Part shown: positions 38,601 to 43,558 of the stretch, piece by piece
How the letters are laid out: every line of letters starts with the position of its first letter
Numbering within the stretch: position 1 is the stretch's first letter
Origin: Pisaster brevispinus
Taxonomy: Eukaryota; Echinodermata; Asteroidea; Forcipulatida; Asteriidae
Length of the DNA stretch: 64,000 bases
Direction: 5' to 3'
Assembly (NCBI GenBank): GCA_023634235.1
Contig: JAMKCF010000001.1
Location: 28,234,920 to 28,298,919 of the forward strand
The notes under the pieces: generated by a model
What the model was told of the DNA's origin: nothing
The model's input: only the letters and a program-made list of their open reading frames with translations
The model's database searches: none
Made by a program: the position numbers and the translations under genes

Positions 38601-41565
38601 CAGATGGTTGACAGTTTGAGGTTCTAGGCCTACATCATCAGAAGGCGCGTCATTCTCTGTACAACACCCCGACGGTGCATTCAAAACGTACCACTGGGTT
38701 TTTTTTTCATTTTTCATTTGTTGGTGTTTTTTTGTGCTTATGTTTGGCTTCCCCCTCCCTTTTTGTCCTTGATTTTTTTTCCAAACAGAAGCATGAATGT
38801 AAGAATTGAGATAATCAAAGTAACAAATGCTCCAACAAAACGTGTTCAGCAGACTCCTTTGCCTGGGCAACTTCTACTTAACTACGAACAGCCTGCGTGT
38901 TACAGCTTTATACAATTTGCGCCAGTTGAGCAGGCCCGCGAGAACACATTTTTGCAAAGGGGTGCTTTTTTTGTTTGTTTTTTTTCAAAGACAATTGTCG
39001 TATACGGCGTATGGTCCGGGCCCGCTTAAGTTCTTAAAATGCTCTTTCGTACAATCAGAGACATGACTTGGCAAATAAATCTCTCCTTTATTTGGGGGGG
39101 GGGGGCAAGAATATTATTAGTGTGATTTGCAAAATTACTACCCCAAAATGACGAGGCGATGTTTGGTGAAAATATATTTAGTTTGTCGAGACTCTTGCAG
39201 TAAATTACTAGATCGTGGCTCAAATTGAAAAATATTTCCAATGCATAGTTGTCTACGTACATTATCGTCCTTTCGTTAATATTGTCATTTAATAGCGGAG
39301 TATGTCAGGTTTAGAAGTGATAAGAACCAAGGGAGCAATAAGTGTCCTCGTTAATGTTTTATAAGGATGAACACAATAGTTTTTGAAGGCTTATTCCTGG
39401 CATCAAATGCTTACTGATCAATTGCTTATAGTCATACGTTTTTGACATTACCATGATAATGAACGAAACATTACATTAAAGCTAAATAATTTCATCTTTG
39501 TTAACATTTTGCCAGTCAGGAGGAAATTAATAATTAATAATGATTGCCATTGACTTGAACAAAGCGTACAGATGGATATTTAGTTTTATTTTGATGTCAC
39601 GTTTTTTCTACAAGTTTTCCCACCGCATGTTACAGTGTATCGCTTTGGGCGACTGGGCTATCTAGTGGCTAAAAGGTAGCCACTGGACCGCCCAGCCGCT
39701 CAAAGCGATAGGATGTTGAATAACGGAGTATGTCAGGTTCAGAAGTGATAAGTGCGAAGGGAACAATAAGTGCCTCTCGTTAACGGCTACCTGTAGTTTT
39801 TATTGCGATTTGTTTGTATAAGCATGAACAAAATAATTGTAAAGGCTTGTCATTATTAATTTCTCCATTTCTCAGTTGACTTGTTGTAAAATGATAATAA
39901 CGATGAAATTATTTAGCTTGAATTTCAACTTCTTTCATCATCATGACAATGTCATAAACATTATGACGGGACTTAATCAGTGAGCATTTGAGGCCAGGTA
40001 AAAGCGTTCGAAAACTATTGTGTTATTGGTTGGTTTAATTCCGGGGTTGATTTGTTTCTGCAATATTCGTTTATTTCTGAGTTGTTCGTTTATTTCTGAG
40101 TTGTTCGATTATTACAGAGTTGTTCGTTTAATTCTGACTTGTTTGTTTATTTTGAAACTGTGTTGTATGGCGCGCGCAGTGTGTTCCTCGCTCATGGTGT
40201 TTCCCATTTTAAAAATCTGCATTATAAAAGCACGTACTAAGCTTTTTATTAATATTTTTAATAGTTTCTGTTCGCAGTATGATTATTTTTGTTTGTGAAA
40301 TATGTGTTTATTTTTGAGTTACTTCAAAACAATAAGCATCTAAATTATTTTACTTTTTACAATGGGAATTTGTTGAACTATTTACATCCTTTTTCGGCTT
40401 GTATTTATTTGTATTTTATGTAGGCCTCGTTGAAAACAGGTGTGTTTTTTTGTATCTATTAAAATATTTATTGCTGTCTTTTTTTGTTTTTGCATATCAC
40501 TTTTGTTTTGTGATTTAGATTTTTATTTCTGTGTAAGTTCCTTAAACATTGGTGATTTAATGTTTGTTTCAGTTTTTTGTTTGCTTGTTTGTTTGCTTTT
40601 GTTTTTGTGCTTTTTGTTTTGTATGTATTTATCCCTCTGGGTGCTTTAGCATAATATTCCAGCTCCGGGTGCTTTAGTATATACCAGCACCCCCATCCAA
40701 AAAGTTGGGGTGCTGCAGCACAGCACCCCCACTCTCGCGGGCCTGAAGTTGAGGAATGCAACAATGTAAATCCATTATGTATGGTCGCCCTGCGTATAAT
40801 AATTTACGAGAATATTTACGTAAATACTTAAGAGAATATTGCACTTTTTTGGGCTAAAAGTCGTGATTGTTTACTTAAATAAAAATTGAGTTTAAAAAAT
40901 AATTGCAATTTGAGGGCACAAATTGTGAATATTATTTACTTAACCCTCGGAGAAGCGGACCAAAATGTATAACGCGGTGTATCCACGTGGATAATTTTAT
41001 CGCCACTCAGTTTTGTAGGTCAATAACCCCCTCCTGCAAACCCAAGACTTAGATGGCCATTTCACAAAGAGATAATGGCACAAGGGGTTGGCTCACTAAG
41101 ATATCCAGTTACTGCACAAAGACATTGCCGCACATTGGCGCTGCTGTCATTCATTACTCCTTACTTGGCAGTGGTAATAGCCTGGCCAATGTGAGTCTAC
41201 AGGCTTGTGGTGTATACCAGGGGTGAGGGTTGCATGGAATATTGGCTTTATTGGCCCATTGAAAAAAAAAGAAGGTTATGACCATATTTGGTAACATGGA
41301 GATAATATTTTCACCGCGCCCCTTCCCCAAGGGTTAAATAGTTACGTAAATGTTTGCGACACGGCCGAAATCGTGAATAATTATGTAATATTAACATGAA
41401 CTTTCACACCCTGGGGCACAAGTCGTGAATATATACGGAATACGTAAATAGCCCAATGTTCGCAGTGTCCATTCTGGGCCATCGTAATACAACCTCGATC
41501 GTTTATCACGATTTTGAATGACACTCTTGCGCTTACACACATGAGCACGAAAGTGGGGAAAAAAA

Positions 41566-41600
<35 letters not shown>

Positions 41601-41848
41601 AAAAGCTTAGCACTGACTTTTATCTTGCTGACAAGAATCAGATTACCAGTCAAAATAACATTAAATGTTATGTTGATGCTCGTGTTTGTGAATGCTTCCC
41701 TACTTGTCTTTCTTTGGGAGAAAAACCTTGCTTAGCACAAATGTGTTGGCTTAACATGTAACAGTTATGAAAACGGGCCCATTATGGGCTAGTAGTGAAA
41801 AGGTTTAAATAAATTATGAAACTTACGAAACAGAAGAAGAGTCCTCAT
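2258..41848 (-). CDS. Multi-SRCR-domain secreted/ectodomain protein gene (17 coding exons, 3' end beyond window)
   Basis: The gene is assembled from splice sites and reading frames. It has a signal peptide over exons 1-2, then nine SRCR domains over exons 3-17. Joining the exons gives 3103 bases (about 1034 codons) without a stop, ending in phase 1. All domain borders are phase-1 introns, as expected for shuffled extracellular modules. Eight of nine domains keep the six cysteines of group A SRCR domains (WGTVC, VVCRQLG, a central V-C-G, L-x-C, NC, and DAGVVC at the end). SRCR proteins of this type are scavenger or pattern-recognition receptors and are greatly expanded in echinoderms, so an immune role at the cell surface or in coelomic fluid is an inference. 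No transmembrane segment is seen because the C-terminus is missing. Two introns exceed 8 kb. Domain content is near certain; the grouping into one gene is strongly supported by phase. Confidence 0.85.
2885..3032 (-). CDS. SRCR gene exon 16: SRCR domain 9, N-terminal half
   Basis: The exon encodes [30 protein letters not shown] and DANVICR. The acceptor is AAATAACAG (phase 1) and the donor CG|GTATAT (phase 2), the standard split position also used in domains 1 and 2. Confidence 0.85.
3347..3673 (-). CDS. SRCR gene exon 15: SRCR domain 8 in one exon, lacking a cysteine pair
   Basis: The exon encodes [40 protein letters not shown] and MGWVAC. The WGTVC cysteine is replaced (KWSYVLTG) and the NC cysteine near the end is also absent, so C2 and C7, which pair in SRCR folds, are lost together. 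An extra cysteine sits in TTVPC. The acceptor is TTGATAG and the donor GTGAGC, both in phase 1. Confidence 0.8.
3748..3791. repeat. CAA microsatellite
   Basis: About 14 CAA triplets with one CAG interruption, in the intron between SRCR exons 14 and 15. Confidence 0.9.
3835..4016. mobile_element. MITE, GGGCCCAATTTCAT family
   Basis: Terminal inverted repeats GGCTCAATTTCATA and TATGAAATTGGGCTC bound the element, with GCTTA(A/C)-rich interior as in the other family members. It is in the intron between SRCR exons 14 and 15. Confidence 0.65.
4142..4560 (+). repeat. Dispersed CTTCGTGAAAA repeat, copy A
   Basis: The sequence carries ACACATAGGTCGCTTCGTGA, TTTTGCCCGCAGAG, AAAGTGGCGTGTCG, ATAGGTCACTTC and GTGATACGTC. 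The same blocks appear in the same order at 23520-23835. Confidence 0.6.
4753..5061 (-). CDS. SRCR gene exon 14: complete SRCR domain 7 in one exon
   Basis: The exon encodes [71 protein letters not shown]. The acceptor is TTTATGTGCAG and the donor AAG|GTGATC, both in phase 1. All six cysteines are present and there is no internal intron. Confidence 0.87.
5107..5160. repeat. Solo end of the AGGTGGCAGCAGACTT MITE
   Basis: GGAACGCAAGGTGGCGGCAG then ACTTAAACCAGGAAA matches one arm of the element at 6730-6865. Found between SRCR exons 13 and 14. Confidence 0.5.
5668..5813 (-). CDS. SRCR gene exon 13: SRCR domain 6, C-terminal half (GC donor)
   Basis: The exon encodes [39 protein letters not shown]. 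The acceptor is ATATCTCTAG (phase 2). The downstream donor is ACAG|GCAAGT, a GC instead of GT site with otherwise perfect consensus. It is in the phase-1 position shared by all other domain borders. Confidence 0.85.
6432..6621 (-). CDS. SRCR gene exon 12: SRCR domain 6, N-terminal half
   Basis: The exon encodes [43 protein letters not shown]. The acceptor is TTGTATAAG (phase 1). The donor is CTAG|GTAAAA (phase 2) after RATRDA, a fourth intron position within the domain fold. Confidence 0.85.
6730..6865. mobile_element. MITE with AGGTGGCAGCAGACTTACC arms
   Basis: The left arm TTTGGAACGATAGGTGGCAG continues CAGACTTACC; the right arm is its inverse (GGTAAGTCTGCTGCCACCTA, GCGTCCCAAA). A single-ended relative is at 5107-5160 (CGCAAGGTGGCGGCAGACTT). 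Confidence 0.75.
7328..7429 (-). CDS. SRCR gene exon 11: SRCR domain 5, C-terminal third
   Basis: This short 102-base exon encodes [27 protein letters not shown], with cysteines 6-8. The acceptor is ATTGTTTTAG and the donor GTGAGT, both in phase 1. The domain closes cleanly when joined to exon 10. Confidence 0.85.
7980..8213 (-). CDS. SRCR gene exon 10: SRCR domain 5, N-terminal two thirds
   Basis: The exon encodes [52 protein letters not shown]. The acceptor is TTTGTTCAG (phase 1) and the donor AAG|GTAAAT (phase 1). The intron falls after cysteine 5, a third distinct intron position among the domains of this gene. Confidence 0.85.
8341..8788. repeat. CAA/CAG trinucleotide repeat in SRCR intron
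   Basis: About 450 bases of CAA, CAG and interrupted CAACAG triplets contain a pure CAG block of about 24 units (8560-8640). On the plus strand this reads as polyglutamine, but it lies between SRCR exons 9 and 10 of the opposite strand and has no gene structure around it. Confidence 0.9.
9399..9758 (-). CDS. SRCR gene exon 9: complete SRCR domain 4 in one exon
   Basis: The exon encodes the whole domain: [54 protein letters not shown] and DVGVIC, six cysteines in all. The acceptor follows a run of about 20 T (TTTTTACAG). The donor is G|GTACAA. Both borders are phase 1 and there is no internal intron, unlike the split domains. Confidence 0.85.
9815..9918. repeat. Short inverted-repeat element
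   Basis: AGTCTTGGTGCAAGA at 9815 and TCTTGCACCAAGACT at 9904-9918 are inverted copies about 75 bases apart, between SRCR exons 8 and 9. Confidence 0.55.
10717..10887 (-). CDS. SRCR gene exon 8: SRCR domain 3, C-terminal part
   Basis: The exon encodes [46 protein letters not shown]. The acceptor is CTGACTTGCAG (phase 1) and the donor ATG|GTCTGT (phase 1). All group A cysteines of this half are present. Confidence 0.85.
10916..10934. repeat. GA microsatellite
   Basis: About nine AG units in the intron between SRCR exons 7 and 8, just upstream in gene sense of exon 8. A shorter CT run of similar kind occurs at about 29623-29640. Confidence 0.85.
11258..11419 (-). CDS. SRCR gene exon 7: SRCR domain 3, N-terminal part
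   Basis: The exon encodes [36 protein letters not shown]. The acceptor is TTTCATCAG (phase 1). The donor (AAG|GTACAG) is in phase 1 and lies six residues beyond the usual VVCR split, so this intron is displaced relative to domains 1, 2 and 9. Confidence 0.85.
12362..12605 (-). repeat. Dispersed CTTCGTGAAAA repeat, possible copy C
   Basis: In reverse orientation it shows CGTCACTTCGTGAAAA, ATACGTCGCTCAGCG and GCCATTCAATGGACAAAGTG. Similarity to copies A and B is weaker. Between SRCR exons 6 and 7. Confidence 0.4.
13229..13431 (-). CDS. SRCR gene exon 6: SRCR domain 2, C-terminal half
   Basis: The exon encodes [27 protein letters not shown] and SGVVC, giving cysteines 5-8. The acceptor is CTTTTGCAG (phase 2) and the donor ATG|GTAAGT (phase 1). 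The intron before it contains a tRNA-derived SINE. Confidence 0.82.
13485..13731 (-). mobile_element. tRNA-derived SINE
   Basis: The minus strand starts with a tRNA-like head: an A box in GCCGAGTGGTTTAGAGC and a B box in GGGTTCGAACCCC. A unique-looking body follows through TACCTGCGAGGGTAGAGG to about 13485. The head resembles a class II (Leu/Ser) tRNA. It is inserted between SRCR exons 5 and 6. Confidence 0.7.
13836..13974 (-). CDS. SRCR gene exon 5: SRCR domain 2, N-terminal half
   Basis: The exon encodes [15 protein letters not shown] and MSEASVVCR. The RLV(N/D)G opening is diverged to [14 protein letters not shown]. The acceptor is TACTATACAG (phase 1) and the donor CAG|GTAAAA (phase 2). 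Cysteines 2 and 3 are present. Confidence 0.82.
14552..14748 (-). CDS. SRCR gene exon 4: SRCR domain 1, C-terminal half
   Basis: The exon encodes [29 protein letters not shown] and TGTICDAP, carrying cysteines 5-8 of group A. The acceptor is TATTATTCAG, entered in phase 2, completing the Arg codon after VVC. The donor is G|GTTTGT in phase 1. The usual FGxGxGPI strand is replaced by a divergent [12 protein letters not shown] segment. Confidence 0.85.
14915..15176. repeat. GTTT / GGGGTG minisatellite
   Basis: Runs of TTTG alternate with GTTGGGGTGTTGGGGTG. The plus strand has many closely spaced GGGG tracts, while the minus strand is C/A-rich. It lies in the SRCR intron between exons 3 and 4, just upstream (gene sense) of exon 4. 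Confidence 0.85.
16292..18010 (-). CDS. LINE reverse transcriptase region
   Basis: This 572-residue frame has the RT fingers and palm: [72 protein letters not shown] and the catalytic FADDTSLLY at about residues 296-304 (17125 downward). These are followed by [13 protein letters not shown] and the typical CR1-group C-terminus ([21 protein letters not shown]). It is intact apart from the stop that separates it from the endonuclease. Confidence 0.9.
   Translation of the reverse strand: MNPTYFCTDDKNKITASKDIADAFNKYFVDIGSNLASKLPLCNTPVETFLGTRCSNSLFLTPITQEEIVDTLNKFPSGKASGFDELNSCVIKQAKYSLAKPLTDIFNKSITAGVFPDGLKKAQVIPIYKKGCKHDVGNYRPISVLSTFSKLFEKLIYTRLILFIYKNDLLTESQFGFRRNRSTDLTTSFVVNKLYNDLDVNHFSVGIFLDLSKAFDTVNHDILMRKLEHYGVRGIALALFKSYLCDRSQYVLYNSAKSTDRPITCGVPQGSVLGPLLFILYINDICNTSEQITCCLFADDTSLLYADKNVDLAVQNLNIELREITSWLLANKLCINVLKSNYIIFCASQFKYTQSVPLILNNTNLEQVKGTKFLGIHIDENLTWKKHIDTLTAKISRNIGIMNRLKNVLPCSILLTLYNSFILPYLNYAILTWGSPTPKCNKLLTLQKRAVRVISKADYCEHSGPLFDNLKLLKFVDLYYLNLGKFMFKYMNNLLPACFNSSFTLTSNIHSYYTRSTARKNLYVNFRRTTLSKNGVVQRGTLFWNSLDNSFKSLRTLSTFTKKLKTRFLNEY
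18035..19267 (-). CDS. LINE endonuclease region (APE-like)
   Basis: This 410-residue open frame has the apurinic-endonuclease motifs in order: [54 protein letters not shown] and ISDHLPVFL. The catalytic Asn, Glu, Asp/Asn and final SDH histidine are all kept. It ends at a TAA (18035-18037) right after GTWKLIN. The same frame continues beyond the stop with [14 protein letters not shown], so this is the N-terminal half of one polyprotein. Confidence 0.85.
   Translation of the reverse strand: MSDTTPGSFMDYNIDPDLNFLETDIQCQYYDQDEFMNTFNSNTNTKLLQFNARSLPKNITSIVHYLKLLQTSFSIIGVSESWLEDVCDPLIQIPNYKVEGSCRLNKRGGGVVLYIKQDLVYKIRNDLCISNSETESFFIELVHSNKSNVIIGIVYKPPSVSCNVFTDDMDVMLGRLNAENKKCYIMGDYNVNLLQSDTDNAVQHFMTILDSQSFYPTINKPNRITTDSATLIDNILTNDYLNHTAGVLITDISDHLPVFLIIDSLRESSRTNVKCKRRVYDNDNIDKFIRDLNATDWDFILSVYDINCMYNNFLAHVRQLYDRHFPVIDVKYRYDKAKSPWMSEGIYNSIRRKNHLYKKFLKTRTLQNKSNYTLYKNRLNSVIKLSKKNYLCRKFNQEKNNIKGTWKLIN
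19494..21571. mobile_element. Non-autonomous DNA transposon, copy 1 (CAGGCCCGCGAGA termini)
   Basis: The element starts CAGGCCCGCGAGAACA and ends CTCTCGCGGGCCTG, about 14-base terminal inverted repeats. Runs of G (at least 8) flank both ends, fitting an 8-bp target duplication as in hAT-type elements. No transposase is encoded. Internally there are two diverged direct repeats (about 19730-19905 and 20655-20825) and a strong hairpin (20205-20285). It lies in the SRCR intron between exons 3 and 4, directly upstream of the LINE. Confidence 0.75.
20205..20285. repeat. Internal hairpin of transposon copy 1
   Basis: The inverted arms start ATCGCTTTGGGCGACTGGGC and end GCCCAGCCCCTCAAAGCGAT, separated by a short AAAAGG-type loop. 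The same hairpin is conserved in copy 2 at about 39632-39712. Confidence 0.7.
21620..21761 (-). CDS. SRCR gene exon 3: SRCR domain 1, N-terminal half
   Basis: The exon encodes [21 protein letters not shown] and [10 protein letters not shown], covering the first strands and cysteines 2 and 3 of a group A SRCR domain. The acceptor is ATTACAG (phase 1) and the donor CAG|GTCAGT (phase 2). The second half of the domain is 6.9 kb away because a LINE and a DNA transposon occupy the intron. The transposon right end (21571) is only 49 bases from this donor. Confidence 0.85.
22031..22081. mobile_element. End fragment of the GCAAGTCTCGCGCG MITE
   Basis: GTTCGAATACGCGCGAGATT then TGCACAGTCTATTG matches one terminus of the 44.8 kb element. 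Confidence 0.5.
23520..23835 (+). repeat. Dispersed CTTCGTGAAAA repeat, copy B
   Basis: It carries ACACATACGTCGCTTCGTAA, TTTTTGCCCGCAGAG, AAAGTGGCGTATCG, ATAGGTCACTAC and GTGATACGTC, parallel to copy A. In SRCR intron 2. Confidence 0.6.
27983..28094 (-). repeat. Dispersed repeat, copy B
   Basis: The reverse complement reads GGTCAAAGGTACTTCTGACA, TCCGGTCAGGCCGGTATCTG, GAGCCTCGAAGTGTGATGTC, matching copy A closely. It is in SRCR intron 2. Confidence 0.65.
28375..28664. mobile_element. Possible TIR element (TAGAGACACACTCT)
   Basis: ACTAGAGACACACTCTCGT at the left and ACTAGAGTGTGTCTCTATT at the right form 17-of-19 inverted ends around 290 bases. No target duplication was confirmed. Confidence 0.4.
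29040..29213 (-). mobile_element. tRNA-like SINE or tRNA pseudogene (Asn-like)
   Basis: The minus strand reads GGATAGCCCAGTTTTTAGAG (A box region), CCAGTATGTTAATCTGG (anticodon arm, GTT) and GGTTCAAGTCCGGCACCA (B box). The anticodon stem has a T-T mismatch and the D arm is distorted, so a working tRNA is unlikely. The body continues to lower coordinates. Confidence 0.55.
30064..30106. repeat. Short palindrome
   Basis: CGATTTCTATCGTTCATAAT and its inverse ATTATGAACGATAAAAATCG meet with almost no loop. Confidence 0.8.
30630..30686 (-). CDS. SRCR gene exon 2: second half of signal peptide and mature N-terminus
   Basis: This 57-base exon lies between a pyrimidine-rich acceptor (TTTTCCTTTCAG) and a donor GTGAGT, phase 1 on both sides. 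It encodes [18 protein letters not shown]. The likely signal peptidase site follows NVLA. It joins in frame to exon 3, giving [13 protein letters not shown] at the start of the first SRCR domain. With no exon 1 ATG of its own, it needs an upstream leader. Confidence 0.65.
32191..32333. mobile_element. Degenerate copy of the GCAAGTCTCGCGCG MITE
   Basis: The sequence GACTGTGCATAAGTCTCGTA, GAGTTTGTTTCCTTCACG, AAAGCAATTTGCGTAGGACC and CGAATACGCGC follows the reverse complement of the 44.8 kb copy along its length. Confidence 0.6.
33117..33563. mobile_element. DNA transposon remnant with ~33-bp TIRs and TTA flanks
   Basis: The left end TTATGCCATCAGGCACTTTT continues CAAGTGTCCGTTT. The right end is the inverse (AAACGGACACCTGAAAAGTG, CCTGATGGCTTAA). 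Directly adjoining TTA on both sides fits a 3-bp TTA target duplication as in PIF/Harbinger-type elements. No coding capacity. Confidence 0.65.
33720..33902. mobile_element. MITE related to the 54.5 kb copy, partial
   Basis: It shares TTCCTTTTACTT, GAGCTAACACGGTC and the end GCTTTTCAAAGCCCAATTCG, TCCAATCCAA with the element at 54462-54793, whose left end is the reverse complement of this right end. The left boundary is unclear. Confidence 0.5.
34377..34490. repeat. Long near-perfect palindrome (MITE-like)
   Basis: The left arm AATAAGAATTAACTATAAAT runs through CTTGCGGGTACAACC; the right arm is its inverse (GGTTGTACCCGCAAG to TTATAGTTACTTCTTATT). Arms are about 48 bases with a 17-base loop. 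AGTAATGCTGTTA occurs just outside on both sides. Confidence 0.75.
37650..37815. mobile_element. Full-length palindromic MITE
   Basis: The central arms ATAAATATCTGCATAAGCTT and AAGCTTATGCAGATATTTAT each extend into ATCAACAACT. Outside them, ATGTAGCACTTTAATTAAT pairs with ATTCAAGTGTTGCAT. Almost the whole element is one hairpin. Confidence 0.65.
38931..40745. mobile_element. Non-autonomous DNA transposon, copy 2 (CAGGCCCGCGAGA termini)
   Basis: This copy has the same termini and internal sequence as copy 1, in the same orientation. It is flanked by CAGTTGAG and AAGTTGAG, a 7-of-8 matching target duplication. It lacks the segment of copy 1 from about 20290 to 20757, including most of the second internal repeat, and carries extra sequence around 39950-40165. 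It is inserted in SRCR intron 1. Confidence 0.78.
39632..39712. repeat. Internal hairpin of transposon copy 2
   Basis: These arms match those in copy 1, with one changed base near CAGCCGCTC. The sequence immediately after it is the breakpoint of the deletion that distinguishes copy 2. Confidence 0.7.
41561..41602. repeat. AAAT microsatellite
   Basis: About ten AAAT/TAAA units, in SRCR intron 1 close to exon 1. Confidence 0.9.
41827..41848 (-). CDS. SRCR gene exon 1: start codon and first half of signal peptide
   Basis: The ATG at 41848-41846 has G at -3 and A at +4. It is followed by seven codons and a donor GTAAGT (41826-41821) in phase 1. Joined to exon 2 it reads MRTLLLFLGVVFLW, a textbook signal peptide with a basic n-region and hydrophobic core. 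The frame is open upstream with in-frame ATGs at about 42010 and 41953, but starting there would bury the signal sequence. An inverted CCAAT box lies about 120 bases upstream (41969-41973). The 11.1 kb first intron makes the link to exon 2 an inference. Confidence 0.6.
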
Positions 41849-43320
41849 TGCGGCACGTTCATTGTAGCTTCTCCGTTCAGAACTGACATGACATTTTTCT
41901 ACCGGCGTTTTTTGTTTATTTGCAGAGAACTCAGATCGCGAATACCTGCGCATGATCTGAGTAGCTGACCAATGAAAATGCAAAGAAGTGCGCTTGTCGG
42001 AGCACTGCATGCTGATTTCTTGTTGTGTATAGGTAGCGCGCTTTTGACTAATTTACATAAACAATACAGTTATATAGTTATTTTGAGTGAATTCAAATTG
42101 ATTTTCCCCCAGCGTTTAGTTGCACGAAGTAAATGTGAATGCATGGAAGGTCCGTATTAATCTAAGGCTTGAGTTGAAATAGCATTTTTAAATGACAACA
42201 GAATAATGATTCACTGAAGTTTGAAACGCTTTAATGCTAAAGCGAGCACAATGAAAAAAAATAACTATATCAATTTGTACAACAATTTTAGTCTAAGGTT
42301 ACCCAACGATTAATCATTCAATTCATTTTTCTTTCACACTATAATTGAACAAATGTTGACTAATTATAAAACACTGACAGACTATTTTTTTTAAAAAGTA
42401 ATTTCACTATGTTATTTGTGTTCTGACTATTATGTGTTGATTTATAATGTAAAAAAAGCGTTTCACTTTGAGTTTTACCAAATCCAAATTATAAGAGCAG
42501 GGTGGGTGCTACTTATTCGTCGTATGTTTGACCGCGTGAGGGCGGATGTGAAACGAAATCACGCGATGGAAAACAAGTAAACAAACTTTTCCTTTTTGCC
42601 CGTTCTTTTTTTAATTATTACGTTTATGTATTTCGTCATTGATGTAAGAAAACTACATACAGACACTTTAAAAGAAGATGAAACTGTAATTGTGATGCAA
42701 AACAATTCCCTTTTAAAAGCGCCCTTATGACGTCAAAAATATGGTCACTAGGATTATTATAGTAAATGTTGTTTAGTAATCCGATTGACCAGTATTGCAA
42801 TATATGTAGTAATTAGACTAATATCATAAGTGTTTTTATATTAGAAGAATCTTGGAAGACTAACAACAATTGCTGTGAAATGAGTCCAATTCCGCATTAT
42901 TTGTAAACCCGGGCCCTAGTTTTTAGTGCCTCTAATTTCAATTATTTATTATAAGAAAAGGTGATGAAAACAATACTTATTGTCTATATACTATTTGGCC
43001 CAAGACCATCTAAACGTTTAAACGGAAGGAACAACCGAAAATAGCTGGGGAGGATCTGAAACTATTATTTTTATCCAACGGTTCTCCTTGGAGTTTAGGG
43101 GAATGAGTAGGGCTGGATTTGACGAGTTCAGTCAGTGTACCGTAATGTGCGTTCCTGGTATTCCTCATGAATAATGCATTAACCTGCTATGAATATTGAT
43201 GAGGTCAAGTGAGGTCACCGGAGGTAATCCCCTATTGTGCCTAGCGTTTTAATAGCGTTGAGCAACACGGCGTCTTTCAGTGTACTCAGTTCATTCTAAC
43301 CATGTTATTTTCTCTCCTAG
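41849..43320. other. Divergent intergenic region between SRCR and KLHL genes
   Basis: About 1.5 kb separates the two start codons, which point away from each other. It must hold the SRCR promoter and probably the KLHL promoter and 5' exon. The only motif I would point to is the CCAAT box near 41970. No TATA box in a convincing position was found on either side. Confidence 0.5.
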
Positions 43321-43381
43321 TATTAGTAAATCCATTTCCCATATTTATCAGATAAGTTTGAGGGTGACTGCTCCTCTGAAG

Positions 43382-43558
43382 ATGAATCTGGACCACATTC
43401 TGGACGGCAAAATGGTGTCTACACCACGGGAGCTGAGAGAGTCGGCAAAAACGAAACAAATGCTTGCCTTGGCTACAGAACTGGACATACTTCGTCGAGA
43501 GGGGGCCTTGTGTGATGTGACTGTGCTGGTAGACGATAAACGATTCGGAGCACATAAG
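43382..43558 (+). CDS. KLHL gene exon 1: N-terminus and start of BTB
   Basis: The exon encodes residues 1-59, ending in VDDKRFGAHK at donor AAG|GTTAGA (phase 0). A strong acceptor (TTATTTTCTCTCCTAG) ends at 43320, so the start codon probably lies inside an exon beginning at 43321, preceded by an untranslated exon not located here. Confidence 0.88.

Larger units (their letters stand above)
30687..41826. other. SRCR intron 1 (11.1 kb), no gene seen
   Basis: This interval holds MITEs at 32191, 33117, 33720, 34377 and 37650, the second CAGGCCCGCGAGA transposon at 38931-40745 and an AAAT microsatellite at 41561. Region 35990-36070 has degenerate ~25-base repeats of a GATTGTGAATCCGTA kind. Short open frames here look like chance. 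Confidence 0.6.

Noticed and set aside
43280..43381. Upstream in-frame ATG at 43280 as the KLHL start
   Set aside because: A strong splice acceptor ends at 43320 within this stretch, so the sequence before it is probably intron; the start at 43382 has better context and gives a normal BTB N-terminus.
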